DNA of 64,000 bases from an uncultured Duganella sp. (lineage in GTDB: Bacteria; Pseudomonadota; Gammaproteobacteria; Burkholderiales; Burkholderiaceae), in NCBI GenBank assembly GCA_946482335.1, contig CAMLRG010000004.1, forward strand, positions 1-64,000, in the 5' to 3' direction. The translations under genes and the position numbers were made by a program. How positions within the stretch are numbered: the stretch's first letter is position 1; each line of letters opens with the position of its first letter. The notes under the pieces were generated by a model. It was not told the DNA's origin, searched no databases, and was given only the letters and a program-made list of their open reading frames with translations. Of the stretch, positions 7,561 to 17,465 are shown one piece after another.

Positions 7561-10383
7561 TTAGAACTTGTAGTTCGCGCCCAGGTAGTAAGTACGGCCG
7601 TACTTGATGGTCTCGGTGACCGAATCAGGCGAGGTCACATACTGCTGCCAGCGAGCATTGTTCCAGTTGTTGGCCTGGACGAACACCGACAAGCCCTTGG
7701 CAAAGCCGCTCTGGAACTCGTACGAAGCCTGCAGGTCGACGATGGTCTCACCCTTGATGAAGGTCAGCTGCTGGTTGTCCTGGAAGTCCGACACCTGGCC
7801 CAGGAAGTTCGAACGCTTGCGCGCCGCAGCGGCGATCTGGAAGCCATACTTTTCGTAGTACAGACGCAGGTTGGTCACCTTACGCGACAGGCCTGGCAGC
7901 GGGATGGTCACCGCGCTGCCCGCATTGGCACTGAAGCCAACCGTCGGCAGCGAGATCGCGCTGCTGGTGTGCGAGTGGTTGGCGATCACGCCGAAGCCGT
8001 CCAGGTACTGGGTAATCAGCGAGAACGGCAGGTTGGCCGACAGTTCGAAGCCCTTGATGTTGCCGCCGCTGCCATTCTGTGGCTGGGTCATCAGGCCGAC
8101 CGAGGAGCCAGCGTAAGGGCCGGTCGCAGGCAGCACGGTACCCGGGCTCAGGAACGGACCGAAGTCGAAGGCCACCGGAGCGCGGTAGATGTAGGTGTCC
8201 AGCTTCTTGTAGAACACGGCGCCGGAGACATACGCCTTCTTGTCGAAGTACTTCTCATACGACAGGTCCAGCGACTTGGCCTTGAACGGATCCAGCTTCG
8301 GATTGCCGCCGGTGCCGGTCAGGATAGGCACGCCGCCGGTGTTGGCCGGGATCGAGAAGCCCATCGAGGAGCGCAGGTCGTCCAGGTTCGGGCGGGAAAT
8401 CACCTTGGCGGCGCCGAAGCGCAGCTTCTGGTCGTTGCCCAGGTCGAAGGACAGGTTCAGGCTAGGCAGGAAGTCGGTGTAGGTCTTGCCATCCGAAACC
8501 AGCTTCGATGGGCAAGTGGCGGCGGTATTGCCGGTGCACTTGGCCTGGTCGACCTGGTTGCCGGTGCCCCGCTGGTCGGTGTGCACGATCTGGGTGCCGA
8601 CGTTACCGGAGTAGGACAAGCCAAACAGCTCGCCTTCCAGGTCGCCCATGATGTAGGCGGTCGATACCTTTTCGCTGACGGACCAGTCCTTGTTCAGGAT
8701 GTCGGCGTCGATCTTGTCGGACAGGTCGTACACGGTGCCCAGGGAGCCAATCGGGTTCCACATCGCGACCGGGATGCCTGTGGTGCCGGCAACCGAAGTC
8801 TCGCTGCCAGGCATGGTGGCCACGCCGTACGGATCGCCACCCTTGATCACCAGGCGGCCTTCGCGGCCGGTGCGTTCCTTGTCACGCTTGGTGTAGTTGA
8901 AGCCACCGGTCAGTGCGGTCAGCGGGCCCCATTCCAGGTCATGCTTGGCCGACAGGCGCACCGATTGCACCTTGTCGTCGATGTGCGGCAGCGCCACGTA
9001 ACCGGCCTGCGGCGAGGACACGCCGCCGGACCAGCCCATCACGTCGGTCAGCTTGACGACATTGCGGTCGGCATAGTTCAGGCCGGTCTTGTACGCCACG
9101 TCGGTGAAGTTGCTGCCATTGAAGCCGGTCCAGGAAATGGTGTCCAGGGTGGTCGCATTGCCCGGCAGGCCGGCGGTGGTTTCGTAGCGGGTCGCCTGCT
9201 TGGTCGCCTTGGAGTGGGTCAGATCGGCGATCAGAGTCCAGCCGTCCTGCTTCCACTGGTTGTTCCAGCCAAAGGTCTTCAGGTCGTCGTCCGCAGCTTC
9301 AACGTGGTTACGCACCACGGCTTTGTAATTGGTGATGGTGCCGGCGGTGGCTACGCCATTTACGATGGTGGCATTGATAAGGTTACCAAGCGGGTCATAA
9401 GATTGGGCACCCGCGCCAGCGGCCGAGTTGCCGCCCACCGCGCCTTCCAGGCCGGTCTTCTTCTGGGTGGTGGAACCGGAAGAATAGAAGAAGTCCAGGG
9501 TGGACTTGAAATTCTTGTTAGGACGGAACTGCAGGGACGCCATGGCGCCATCGCGGTCGGTGGAGCTGGATTCGGTGTCGCCGCCGAAGCCGCCCGGGGT
9601 CACGACATCCGCGCCGTTGTATGGCAGCTTGGGCGCCCAGCCGCCCCAGGAATTGAACTTCTGCGACGATACGCCGGTTTCCTTCATCTTCGAGAAGCCC
9701 AGGGCGATACCGATGGTACGGTCCGCGAACTGGTCGACGTAGGAGAAGTTGTACTTGTCGCCATCGCCCTCTTCGCCGCCCGAGCGCACGCCGATGCGTG
9801 CCTTGCGGTAGTTGGCGGCCATGGTGCGCTTGCCGAAGTCCAGCGGCTGCACAGTGCGCAGGTCGATGGTCGCGGCCAGGCCGGAACCGACCAGTTGCGC
9901 ATCAGGCGTCTTGTAGATCACCACGGAGCCCATCAGCTCCGCCGGGAACAGGTCGAATTCCGGCGAACGTGCGTTGCCGGTGGAAGCTTGTTCGCGGCCG
10001 TTCAGCAGGGTACCGTTGAAGCTTGGGGACAGGCCGCGCACCGAGATGTCGGCGGCCTTGCCGCTCTTGGCCGAACGCTGGGCGGTCACGCCAGGCAGGC
10101 GGGAAATCGATTCGGCAACGCTGGAATCGGGCAGCTTGCCCAGGTCTTCGGCGGAAATCGCTTCAACGATGGAGGTGGAATTCTTTTTGATCGAGATCGC
10201 TGCTTCGATACCGGTACGGATGCCCGACACCACCACCGATTGCATCGGCGCGTCGGCGGCAGCGGCAGCTTGTTGCGCTTGGGCAGAAGCCGACAGCATG
10301 GTCAGGAAAACGGCGCAACCTGCGGCGACCGGTTTCAGTGGGAAAGCAGCGGTATTGCCTCGCTTGCTTGCGAAGATGTTCAT
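7561..10383 (-). CDS. TonB-dependent receptor (maltodextrin-type)
   Basis: A 940-residue outer-membrane active transporter with cleavable signal peptide (ending ASAQAQ), a plug domain with the typical SISRLPGVTAQR segment at about residues 85-100, and a long beta-barrel ending in aromatic F. The start is ATG 10383, with GAGGGGA about 6 nt upstream, in preference to GTG 10398. Its size and plug sequence match the carbohydrate-type TonB receptors of Caulobacter and Xanthomonas (known). With GH13, GH31 and glucosidase neighbours the inferred cargo is maltodextrin. It is divergent from the GH13 gene across a 306-nt region rich in TGTAG/CTACA repeats. Confidence 0.93.
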   Translation of the reverse strand: MNIFASKRGNTAAFPLKPVAAGCAVFLTMLSASAQAQQAAAAADAPMQSVVVSGIRTGIEAAISIKKNSTSIVEAISAEDLGKLPDSSVAESISRLPGVTAQRSAKSGKAADISVRGLSPSFNGTLLNGREQASTGNARSPEFDLFPAELMGSVVIYKTPDAQLVGSGLAATIDLRTVQPLDFGKRTMAANYRKARIGVRSGGEEGDGDKYNFSYVDQFADRTIGIALGFSKMKETGVSSQKFNSWGGWAPKLPYNGADVVTPGGFGGDTESSSTDRDGAMASLQFRPNKNFKSTLDFFYSSGSTTQKKTGLEGAVGGNSAAGAGAQSYDPLGNLINATIVNGVATAGTITNYKAVVRNHVEAADDDLKTFGWNNQWKQDGWTLIADLTHSKATKQATRYETTAGLPGNATTLDTISWTGFNGSNFTDVAYKTGLNYADRNVVKLTDVMGWSGGVSSPQAGYVALPHIDDKVQSVRLSAKHDLEWGPLTALTGGFNYTKRDKERTGREGRLVIKGGDPYGVATMPGSETSVAGTTGIPVAMWNPIGSLGTVYDLSDKIDADILNKDWSVSEKVSTAYIMGDLEGELFGLSYSGNVGTQIVHTDQRGTGNQVDQAKCTGNTAATCPSKLVSDGKTYTDFLPSLNLSFDLGNDQKLRFGAAKVISRPNLDDLRSSMGFSIPANTGGVPILTGTGGNPKLDPFKAKSLDLSYEKYFDKKAYVSGAVFYKKLDTYIYRAPVAFDFGPFLSPGTVLPATGPYAGSSVGLMTQPQNGSGGNIKGFELSANLPFSLITQYLDGFGVIANHSHTSSAISLPTVGFSANAGSAVTIPLPGLSRKVTNLRLYYEKYGFQIAAAARKRSNFLGQVSDFQDNQQLTFIKGETIVDLQASYEFQSGFAKGLSVFVQANNWNNARWQQYVTSPDSVTETIKYGRTYYLGANYKF

Positions 10384-10689
10384 TAAATGTCCCCTCACTC
10401 ATTAAACAATTTTCCCGCAACCTACACAGACCGGTTTATTTCAACTACACGGGAATCCTTGGAAAGCGAACGCTCTTACGGACGCTCTGAGGCGGATTCT
10501 GTACTAAAACTAGATTCAATGTCAATGAATGACCTTCATCACAGCCATGTATTTCTGATGCCTCTCTCTGGGAAACCGGCCAGCCACGTTGTATTTCGGC
10601 TACAAATCGAGGCAGAATAGCGTGTAGTAGAACTACATGCCATTTGCGTGTATTGTCAGGCCCATAAGACATTCCAACCGGAGACATCG
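10384..10689. promoter_or_regulatory. Divergent control region between TonB receptor and GH13 genes
   Basis: This 306-nt gap carries no convincing gene. It holds a clean inverted repeat TGTAG-TAGAA-CTACA (10623-10637), a near match GTTGTAT-TTCGG-CTACAAA (10588-10606), a weaker one TGTAC-TAAAA-CTAGA (10500-10514), and half-sites CTACA at 10422-10426 and 10445-10449. All share the design of the perfect site at 1540-1558. Inference: one regulator controls both divergent units and the MFS gene. I could not assign -35/-10 pairs with confidence. Confidence 0.6.
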
Positions 10690-12522
10690 ATGAAAAAGAC
10701 TGCTTGCGCCACCCTCCTTGCCATCGCCCTGCTGCCCGCCGCGCTGCCCGCATCCGCGGCCGACGCGCGCATCCAGCACATGGAGCCGCCATTCTGGTGG
10801 GCCGGCATGCAGGACGCCCGGCTGCAACTGATGGTGCACGCGCCGCAGGTGGCGGAGCTGGAACCGGCCATCGATTACCCGGGCGTGCGGATCGGCAGCG
10901 TGAGCCGCGTGGCCAACCGCAATTACATGTTCATCGACCTGGTGCTGGCGCCCGACGTGGCGCCGGGACGATTCGATATCCGCTTCGCCGCGCCAGGCAA
11001 GCAGGGCATGCGCTACAGCTACCAATTGCTGGCGCGCGCGCCCGGATCGGCGCAGCGCCAGGGCTTCAATTCTTCCGACGTGATTTACCAGGTCATGCCC
11101 GACCGCTTTGCCAACGGCAATCCGGCCAACGACAACGTGCCGGGCATGCCGGACAAGGCCAGGCGCTCCGAGGGCAGCGGCCGCCATGGCGGCGACCTGG
11201 CTGGCATGACGGCGCACCTGGACTACGTGAAGGACATGGGTTTCACGCAGGTCTGGCCGACGCCACTGGTGGAGAACAACCAGGACGACTACTCCTATCA
11301 CGGCTATGCAGCGACCGACCATTACAAGATCGACGCGCGCTATGGCAGCAATGAGGACTACCGCGCTTTCGTGGCGCAGGCGCGCACGCGCGGCATCGGC
11401 GTGATCCAGGACGTGGTACTGAGCCACATCGGCAGCCGCCACTGGTGGATGAAGGACATGCCGATGCAGGATTGGCTCAGCTACGATGGCAGATTCACGC
11501 CAACCGCGCACCACCGCGTGGCCAACGTGGACCCTTACGGCAGCAAGGAAGATGCGCGCAACTTCACCCAGGGCTGGTTCGGGCCGCACATGCCGGACAT
11601 GAACCAGCGCAATCCCTTCGTGGCGAACTACCTTATCCAGAACAACATCTGGTGGATCGAATATGCCGGCCTGTCCGGACTGCGCGTCGATACCTACGGC
11701 TACTCCGATACCGCCTTCCTCAGCGAGTGGTCGAAGCGGGTGCGCGCTGAGTATCCGAACCTGAACATGGTGGGCGAGGAGTGGAGCATGTACGTTCCGA
11801 TCGTGGCGCGCTGGCAGTCGCTCAATGCGCCGAGCATGATGGATTTCCCGCTGAACGACGTGCTGCGCAAGGCGCTGGGCGACACCGACGGCACGCACCG
11901 CCTGTACGACGTGTACGAAACGCTGGCGCAGGATTACCTCTACCCCAACCCGTCCAACCTCGTCCTGTTCGAGGGCAACCATGACGTCTCGCGCAGCTTC
12001 AGCGTGGTCAATAGCGATCCCGCCATGCTGCGCATGCTGCTCGCCTTTACGCTGACGGCGCCGCGCATCCCGCAGTTCTACTACGGCACCGAAGTGCTGA
12101 TGCCGAGCACCGTCAAAGGCCGCGACGACCCGTCCTACCGCCACGATATGCCGGGCGGCTGGGCCGGCGATAAGGTGAACGCCTTCACCGGCGAAGGTCT
12201 GGGCAAGGAGCAGCGCGAGATGCAAGCCTTCGTGAAGAAACTCGCCAACTGGCGCAAGACGGCCAGCGCGGTCCAGCATGGGAAGATGATGCAGTACGGG
12301 CCGGAGCAGGACACCTACGTCTATTTCCGTTACGACGGCAAGCAAAAGGTGATGGTGGCGCTGAACAAGAACAGCAAGGATGTGACGCTCGACGCCGGCC
12401 GCTTCCGCGAAATGCTGGCCGGCATGCGCAGCGGCACCGACGTGATCACGGGCCGCAGCATCCCGCTCACGGACAAATTCACCCTGCCCGCCCGTTCCGT
12501 GCTCGTGATGGAGGTGCAGTGA
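10690..12522 (+). CDS. Secreted GH13 neopullulanase/cyclomaltodextrinase-type enzyme
   Basis: A 610-residue alpha-amylase superfamily enzyme. The start is ATG 10690 with GGAGA 5-9 nt upstream; it begins with a signal peptide (MKKTACATLLAIALL). An N-terminal beta-sandwich (about 22-120, MEPPFWWAGM) resembles the cyclomaltodextrinase N domain. The (beta/alpha)8 barrel carries D334 (GLRVDTYG), E363 (MVGEEW) and D432 (EGNHD) as nucleophile, acid/base and transition-state aspartate. A short C-terminal beta domain follows. It resembles the SusA class, cutting maltodextrins and pullulan in the periplasm. It overlaps the next gene by one base (TGATG), so the two are translationally coupled. Confidence 0.93.
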   Translation: MKKTACATLLAIALLPAALPASAADARIQHMEPPFWWAGMQDARLQLMVHAPQVAELEPAIDYPGVRIGSVSRVANRNYMFIDLVLAPDVAPGRFDIRFAAPGKQGMRYSYQLLARAPGSAQRQGFNSSDVIYQVMPDRFANGNPANDNVPGMPDKARRSEGSGRHGGDLAGMTAHLDYVKDMGFTQVWPTPLVENNQDDYSYHGYAATDHYKIDARYGSNEDYRAFVAQARTRGIGVIQDVVLSHIGSRHWWMKDMPMQDWLSYDGRFTPTAHHRVANVDPYGSKEDARNFTQGWFGPHMPDMNQRNPFVANYLIQNNIWWIEYAGLSGLRVDTYGYSDTAFLSEWSKRVRAEYPNLNMVGEEWSMYVPIVARWQSLNAPSMMDFPLNDVLRKALGDTDGTHRLYDVYETLAQDYLYPNPSNLVLFEGNHDVSRSFSVVNSDPAMLRMLLAFTLTAPRIPQFYYGTEVLMPSTVKGRDDPSYRHDMPGGWAGDKVNAFTGEGLGKEQREMQAFVKKLANWRKTASAVQHGKMMQYGPEQDTYVYFRYDGKQKVMVALNKNSKDVTLDAGRFREMLAGMRSGTDVITGRSIPLTDKFTLPARSVLVMEVQ

Positions 12523-15500
12523 TGCCGCGCCCGATCCTTGCCGCACTGCGCCTGCCGCGCGCGGCGCCGGCCGCCAGTCTCGCTGCGGCGTTCGCGGCGC
12601 TGGCGTGCGGGCCGGCGCTGGCCAACTCCAGCGTCGAGCTGCCTTTCGGCGCCTACAAGGCGGCCTTCGCCACGCCCGATGCGCAGGCCGCGCTGCGCAG
12701 CTACACGCAATCCACCACCATGCCGCTGCGCGACAAGGCGCCGCAATCGCTCACCTACGTGGAACATGCGGGCCAGCCAAAGGTCCGCAGCGGCAACCTG
12801 GCTTTCGACGCCCTGTTCGCCCTGGCGGTCACGGAAATGAAACAGGATTCCGTGCAAGCGATCCGCGACGGCAGTTACAACGGCGGCCAGCCGATCGCCT
12901 GCGAATGCTTTGAGACTGGCGAGAAATGGCATTACGTATGGACGCGCGACTTGTCCTACGCGGCCCATCTCGGCCTGGCCATGCTCGACCCGCAGCGTAC
13001 GCGCAATTCCTTGCAGTTCAAGCTCTCCGGCTACCGCAACGGCAAGCCGGCGCTGGCCGCCGGCAGCGACGACGGCCTGCAGATCGTGCAGGACACCGGC
13101 AGCGGCGGCAGCTGGCCGGTCAGCACCGACCGCGTGAGCTGGGCCTTTGGCGCCGATCAGACATTGAAGTCGCTTTCCGCCGAAGAGCGCGCAAAGTTCG
13201 CACCCATCGCGCTGCAAGCCCTGCACAACACGATCGAGAACGACCGCGTTGCCGCTTACGATGCTGCGACGGGCTTGTACAACGGCGAGCAATCCTTCCT
13301 CGACTGGCGCGAGCAATCGTATGCCGCGTGGGTTCCCAACGACCTGTCCAGCATGGCGACGTCGAAAGCGCTGTCCACCAACGTCGCGCATTACAAGGCA
13401 TTGACGCTGGCGTCCGACCTGGCGCGGCAGGCAGGCGATGCCGAGCTTGCGCTGCGCTATACGCGCTGGGCGGCGGATCTCAAGATCGCCATCAATGACC
13501 GGCTGTGGCTCAAGGATGCGGGCATGTACAGCAGCCTGACGGCTGGCCATTTCGATGGCGCCGCCATGCACAAGTTCGACTGGCTTGGACAGTCGCTCGC
13601 CATCATCACCGGGGTCGCCGATGCCGTGCAGGCGCAGTCGATCCTGGCGCACTATCCCCACGGCCCGCTTGGCGCTCCGGTGATCTGGCCGCAGCAGCCG
13701 GGCGTGCCGGTGTACCACAACCGCGCCCTGTGGCCTTTCGTCACGGCTTACGGCCTGCGGGCGGCGGCGCAGTTCGGCAACGTGGCGGTGGCCGATGCCG
13801 CTTACGCCAGCTTGCTGCAGGGTGCCGCGCTCAACTTGTCGAATATGGAGAACATGGAATGGCGGAGCGGCGATCCCTCCGCGCCCGCCATCAATTCGCG
13901 CCGGCAGCTGTGGTCGGTGGGCGGTTTCCTGGGCATGGTGGTGCAGCAGGTATTCGGCATCGGCGTGGATGCGGAACGCTTGCACGTCAATCCCTTTATC
14001 ACGTCGCGCCTGCGGCGCGAGTGGTTCACCGGCAGCGACGCGATCGAACTCTCCGGGCTGACGCTGCATGGCAAACGCCTGCATCTGAAGATCAAACTGC
14101 CGCCGGCCGTGGCGCTGGAAGGCTACTACATGCCGGTGGCGGGAAAGCTGAACGGCAAGGATGCGCGCGGCCCCATCGCCTGGAATGAGCTGGGCGAGGA
14201 CAACTTGATCGAAGTGGAAATGGGACCGCTGGTGCCGGGGCGGCGGCAAATCGCCTTCGCCGGCGACGAAGCCGCGTCGACCGCACCGCCCGAGCCATCC
14301 GTCCAGGCCGTCGCGCGCGGCAGCGGCGACACCCGCGGCGCGGCGACGATGCTGCGCATCATTGCCGGAGCGGGCACGCTGGATGGCGCGCGGTACAACC
14401 TGTACCGCAACGGCCAGCTCATCGCGCGCAATATCGCCGCTGGCGACTGGACCGGCCGCATCGCAGCTCCACGGCCCGCGTCTGCGGCATGCTACGCGGT
14501 GGAAGCGGTCTATCCGGCCACGGGCGCGCGCAGCCACCACTCGCAGCCGGTCTGCCCCGGCGCCACCGATGGCGGGACAACGCCGGCCGACAGCCTGACC
14601 GCCCTGAAGGACGGCCGTTATCGCGTGCAACTGCGCTACAACAACCACGCCCACCAGATCAACCTCGGCATCACCAACGCCGTGCAAGTCCTGCGCCTGC
14701 GCGACAAGCATGGCGCGGTGGCGGCGGAAGGCGTGATCCAGATGCCGCACAACGCCCCCGCCAACGGCCCCGCATGGTCCACGCCCTTGACGGCCACGCT
14801 GAAGCAAGGCAGCTACAAGCTCGAGCTGCAAGCCTTCTACAACATGAGCAGCCTGCAAAGCAACGCCAGCTACGCCGATGCCGGCGGCGCCGGCGGACCA
14901 CGCAACCATGCCGAGGTGCTGGGCGCCCGCCTGCTGCCGGCACCGGCACCGGAACAAGCGCCCCGTCACGGCACGCTGCAACTGGTAGAAAGGTTCAAGT
15001 CCCCGCAACTGGGCAACGAACGCACGCTGCGCATCTACCTGCCTCCCAGCTACGGAAGCGACACCAGGCGCCGCTACCCCGTCCTGTACATGCACGACGG
15101 CCAGAACCTGTTCGATGCGCGCACCGCCAGCTACGGCACCGAATGGAATATCGACGAAGTGGCCGACCGCCTGGTGCGCCAAGGCGATATGGAAGAAGTG
15201 ATCGTGGTCGGCATCGACAATACCAGCGACCGCATCGCCGAATACACGCCCTGCTGCGATCCCAAGCACGGCGGAGGAAAGCTGAACGCTTATGCTGACT
15301 TCGTGGCGAAAACGGTCAAGCCCTGGATCGACCGGCAATACCGCACCAAGCCGGGCCGGCAGCACACGGCCGTGATGGGCTCGTCGCTGGGCGGCCTGGC
15401 ATCGCTCGGCATCGCGCAGCGCTATCCGCAAGTATTTTCGATGGCGGGCGCCGTCTCCAGCTCCTTCTGGTGGAACCAGCAGGACGCGCTCAAGCATCCG

Positions 15501-15719
15501 CCGAAGCGGATGCCGGTCAAGTTCTATATTGATGCGGGGACCGTGTACGACGGCCTGGAAGACAGCGAAGCATTCCGCCAGGCCTTGGTGAAGAAAGGCT
15601 ACCGCGAAGGCCGCGACTTGCGGTTCCTGGCCGACGAAGGCGGACGCCACCACGAGCAATCGTGGGCCGGCCGCGTGCACGTCCCCCTGACCTGGTTCTT
15701 CGGCAGGACTAAGCCCTAA
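12522..15719 (+). CDS. Secreted (alpha/alpha)6 glycosidase - esterase fusion
   Basis: A 1065-residue secreted multidomain protein starting at ATG 12522. After a signal peptide (to about residue 33), residues 50-530 look like an (alpha/alpha)6-barrel glycosidase of the glucoamylase/debranching (GH15/GH63-like) type, with KWHYVWTRDLSY and YHNRALWPF as landmarks; the exact family is uncertain. Residues 540-800 include fibronectin- or CBM-like beta segments. Residues 817-1065 form an esterase-D-type alpha/beta hydrolase with nucleophile Ser955 in GSSLGG and a probable catalytic His in GGRHHEQSW. Coupled to GH13. Inference: removes glucose or side chains and acyl groups from decorated alpha-glucans. 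The pairing of an alpha-glucan glycosidase with an esterase in one chain is unusual. Confidence 0.82.
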   Translation: MPRPILAALRLPRAAPAASLAAAFAALACGPALANSSVELPFGAYKAAFATPDAQAALRSYTQSTTMPLRDKAPQSLTYVEHAGQPKVRSGNLAFDALFALAVTEMKQDSVQAIRDGSYNGGQPIACECFETGEKWHYVWTRDLSYAAHLGLAMLDPQRTRNSLQFKLSGYRNGKPALAAGSDDGLQIVQDTGSGGSWPVSTDRVSWAFGADQTLKSLSAEERAKFAPIALQALHNTIENDRVAAYDAATGLYNGEQSFLDWREQSYAAWVPNDLSSMATSKALSTNVAHYKALTLASDLARQAGDAELALRYTRWAADLKIAINDRLWLKDAGMYSSLTAGHFDGAAMHKFDWLGQSLAIITGVADAVQAQSILAHYPHGPLGAPVIWPQQPGVPVYHNRALWPFVTAYGLRAAAQFGNVAVADAAYASLLQGAALNLSNMENMEWRSGDPSAPAINSRRQLWSVGGFLGMVVQQVFGIGVDAERLHVNPFITSRLRREWFTGSDAIELSGLTLHGKRLHLKIKLPPAVALEGYYMPVAGKLNGKDARGPIAWNELGEDNLIEVEMGPLVPGRRQIAFAGDEAASTAPPEPSVQAVARGSGDTRGAATMLRIIAGAGTLDGARYNLYRNGQLIARNIAAGDWTGRIAAPRPASAACYAVEAVYPATGARSHHSQPVCPGATDGGTTPADSLTALKDGRYRVQLRYNNHAHQINLGITNAVQVLRLRDKHGAVAAEGVIQMPHNAPANGPAWSTPLTATLKQGSYKLELQAFYNMSSLQSNASYADAGGAGGPRNHAEVLGARLLPAPAPEQAPRHGTLQLVERFKSPQLGNERTLRIYLPPSYGSDTRRRYPVLYMHDGQNLFDARTASYGTEWNIDEVADRLVRQGDMEEVIVVGIDNTSDRIAEYTPCCDPKHGGGKLNAYADFVAKTVKPWIDRQYRTKPGRQHTAVMGSSLGGLASLGIAQRYPQVFSMAGAVSSSFWWNQQDALKHPPKRMPVKFYIDAGTVYDGLEDSEAFRQALVKKGYREGRDLRFLADEGGRHHEQSWAGRVHVPLTWFFGRTKP

Positions 15720-15737
15720 GCTAGCCCTACGCGAGCC

Positions 15738-17369
15738 CTAAGCCGGCACGGTCCGCAAGCCCCGGCTGGCGGACAGTTTCACGCGCGCGCCGCCCACCGG
15801 CTCGTGCACCTTGAAGACGGAAACCGCCTCCGCCAAGCTGGCCGCCTGCTGCTGCAAAGCCTCGGCGGCGGCCGCCGCCTCTTCCACCAGTGCGGCATTT
15901 TGCTGCGTCACGCTGTCCATCTGGCTGATGGCATCGCTGATCTGTTCAATGCCTTCGCTTTGCTCACCGGTCGCCACCGCGATTTCACCGATGATCGCGG
16001 TAACGCGCCCGACGCTGCTGACCACTTCCTCCATGGTCACGCCGGCCTCGCCCACCAGCCGGCTGCCAGCCTCCACGCGCTCCACCGAATCGCCGATCAG
16101 CTCCTTGATCTCTTTGGCCGCCGCGGCCGAACGGTGGGCCAGGTTGCGCACCTCGCCCGCCACCACCGCGAAGCCGCGCCCCTGCTCGCCCGCGCGCGCC
16201 GCTTCCACCGCCGCGTTCAGCGCCAGGATATTGGTCTGGAAAGCGATACCGTCGATCACGCCGATGATGTCGACGATCTTGCGCGACGATTCATTGATCG
16301 CGCCCATCGTTTGCACCACCTCCGACACGGTGGCGCCGCCGCGCACCGCCACGTTCGATGCTTCATCGGCCAGCCTGCGCGCCTGCGTCGCGTTCTCATT
16401 GTTCTGCCGCACGGTGCTGGTCAGCTCCGTCATGGACGACGCGGTTTCTTCCAATGAACTGGCTTGCTGCTCGGTGCGGGTCGACAGATCCATGCTGCCG
16501 TGCGCCACTTCGCTGGAAGCACTGGCGATGGTTTCCGTCCCGGCGCGCACGCGCTGTACGATGTCGGACAGGTTCCCGCTCATCTGCTTCAGGGCTTGCA
16601 GCAGCTCGCCCACTTCATCGGTCGTCCGCACTTCCACGTCATAGCGCAGGTCGCCGGCCGCCACTGTCTTGGCGATATCGATCGCCTGGTCCAGCGGGCG
16701 CGTGATGCCCTTGACGATCCACCAGACGATCGCGGTACCGACCACCGCCGTCACGAGCAAGGTGATCAGCAGCTTGATGTTGGCCGAACGGTTGGCCGCC
16801 TCCGCCGCTGCCACCGATTCCGCCGCGTTCTTTTTCGATTGCGCGTCGATGAATTCGACGATCTCGTCGATCTTCTTGGTGGGTGGACGGTCCATGCCCT
16901 GCACTGCCTTGTCGAGGATCTTGTAGCTGTCCGGGTTGGCCGGGTCGAATTCCTTGAGTGCTGCCATATAGTTCTTGCCCAGCGCCTCATGCATCCGGAT
17001 CGCTTCCTCCACCAGCGGCGTTTGCAGGTTCAGTTTCCCCAGCATGCCCGCCAGTTTTTGCAGCTCCGCATTGGTCACCTGTGCGCTCTTGGCAAACGCT
17101 TTCGAGTATTTCTCCAGTTGGGCCGGATCATGGCCGCGCACCAGGATGTTCTTCCACTCCTGCACCTGGATCTTGAATTCGACTTGCGCCCCGCGGGCGG
17201 TGTCGAGCGCCTGCGTCAAATCCACCGAACGCGCCATGCTTTGCGCATTGCCTGACTTGATGAAACCGATGGCGCTCCAGCCCTGGTAACCAACAGTCAA
17301 TAGCGCCAGCAGAAAAAATGCGCCTAGCAGGGCCAGGCGCACGCCGATTTTAAGATTGCCGAAACTCAT
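15738..17369 (-). CDS. Methyl-accepting chemotaxis protein
   Basis: A 543-residue chemoreceptor: one TM segment at about 10-30, a periplasmic four-helix-bundle sensor (about 35-190), a second TM (195-215), HAMP, then a long cytoplasmic signalling domain with the hallmark hairpin [20 protein letters not shown]. No C-terminal NWETF-type CheR tether is present. It converges on the glycosidase-esterase gene with an 18-nt gap. Ligand unknown; a link to the adjacent sugar locus is only positional. Confidence 0.95.
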   Translation of the reverse strand: MSFGNLKIGVRLALLGAFFLLALLTVGYQGWSAIGFIKSGNAQSMARSVDLTQALDTARGAQVEFKIQVQEWKNILVRGHDPAQLEKYSKAFAKSAQVTNAELQKLAGMLGKLNLQTPLVEEAIRMHEALGKNYMAALKEFDPANPDSYKILDKAVQGMDRPPTKKIDEIVEFIDAQSKKNAAESVAAAEAANRSANIKLLITLLVTAVVGTAIVWWIVKGITRPLDQAIDIAKTVAAGDLRYDVEVRTTDEVGELLQALKQMSGNLSDIVQRVRAGTETIASASSEVAHGSMDLSTRTEQQASSLEETASSMTELTSTVRQNNENATQARRLADEASNVAVRGGATVSEVVQTMGAINESSRKIVDIIGVIDGIAFQTNILALNAAVEAARAGEQGRGFAVVAGEVRNLAHRSAAAAKEIKELIGDSVERVEAGSRLVGEAGVTMEEVVSSVGRVTAIIGEIAVATGEQSEGIEQISDAISQMDSVTQQNAALVEEAAAAAEALQQQAASLAEAVSVFKVHEPVGGARVKLSASRGLRTVPA

Positions 17370-17465
17370 GATAAGTTCCCCCGTCCAAAGGAAATGCTTC
17401 TAATCTGCAACCCTTATCTTGCGCCTCAACAAGTCAAAAGCCAAGAGTCCTGCACTGGCAGCGGA

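Noticed and set aside
7549..10386. 945-codon plus-strand ORF opposite the TonB receptor
   Set aside because: Plain antisense shadow of the receptor, with low-complexity composition.
10387..10620. 77-codon plus-strand ORF in the TonB/GH13 divergent region
   Set aside because: It overlaps several operator-like repeats, has no ribosome site, and its composition differs from neighbouring genes.
12330..15680. 1116-codon minus-strand ORF opposite the glycosidase-esterase
   Set aside because: Plus-strand domains and coupling to GH13 are clear; the minus frame is Arg/His-rich without domains.
17370..17465. Possible sigma28 promoter before the chemoreceptor
   Set aside because: The GCAAGATAA segment resembles a sigma28 -10, but no acceptable TAAAGTTT-type -35 is at the correct distance.
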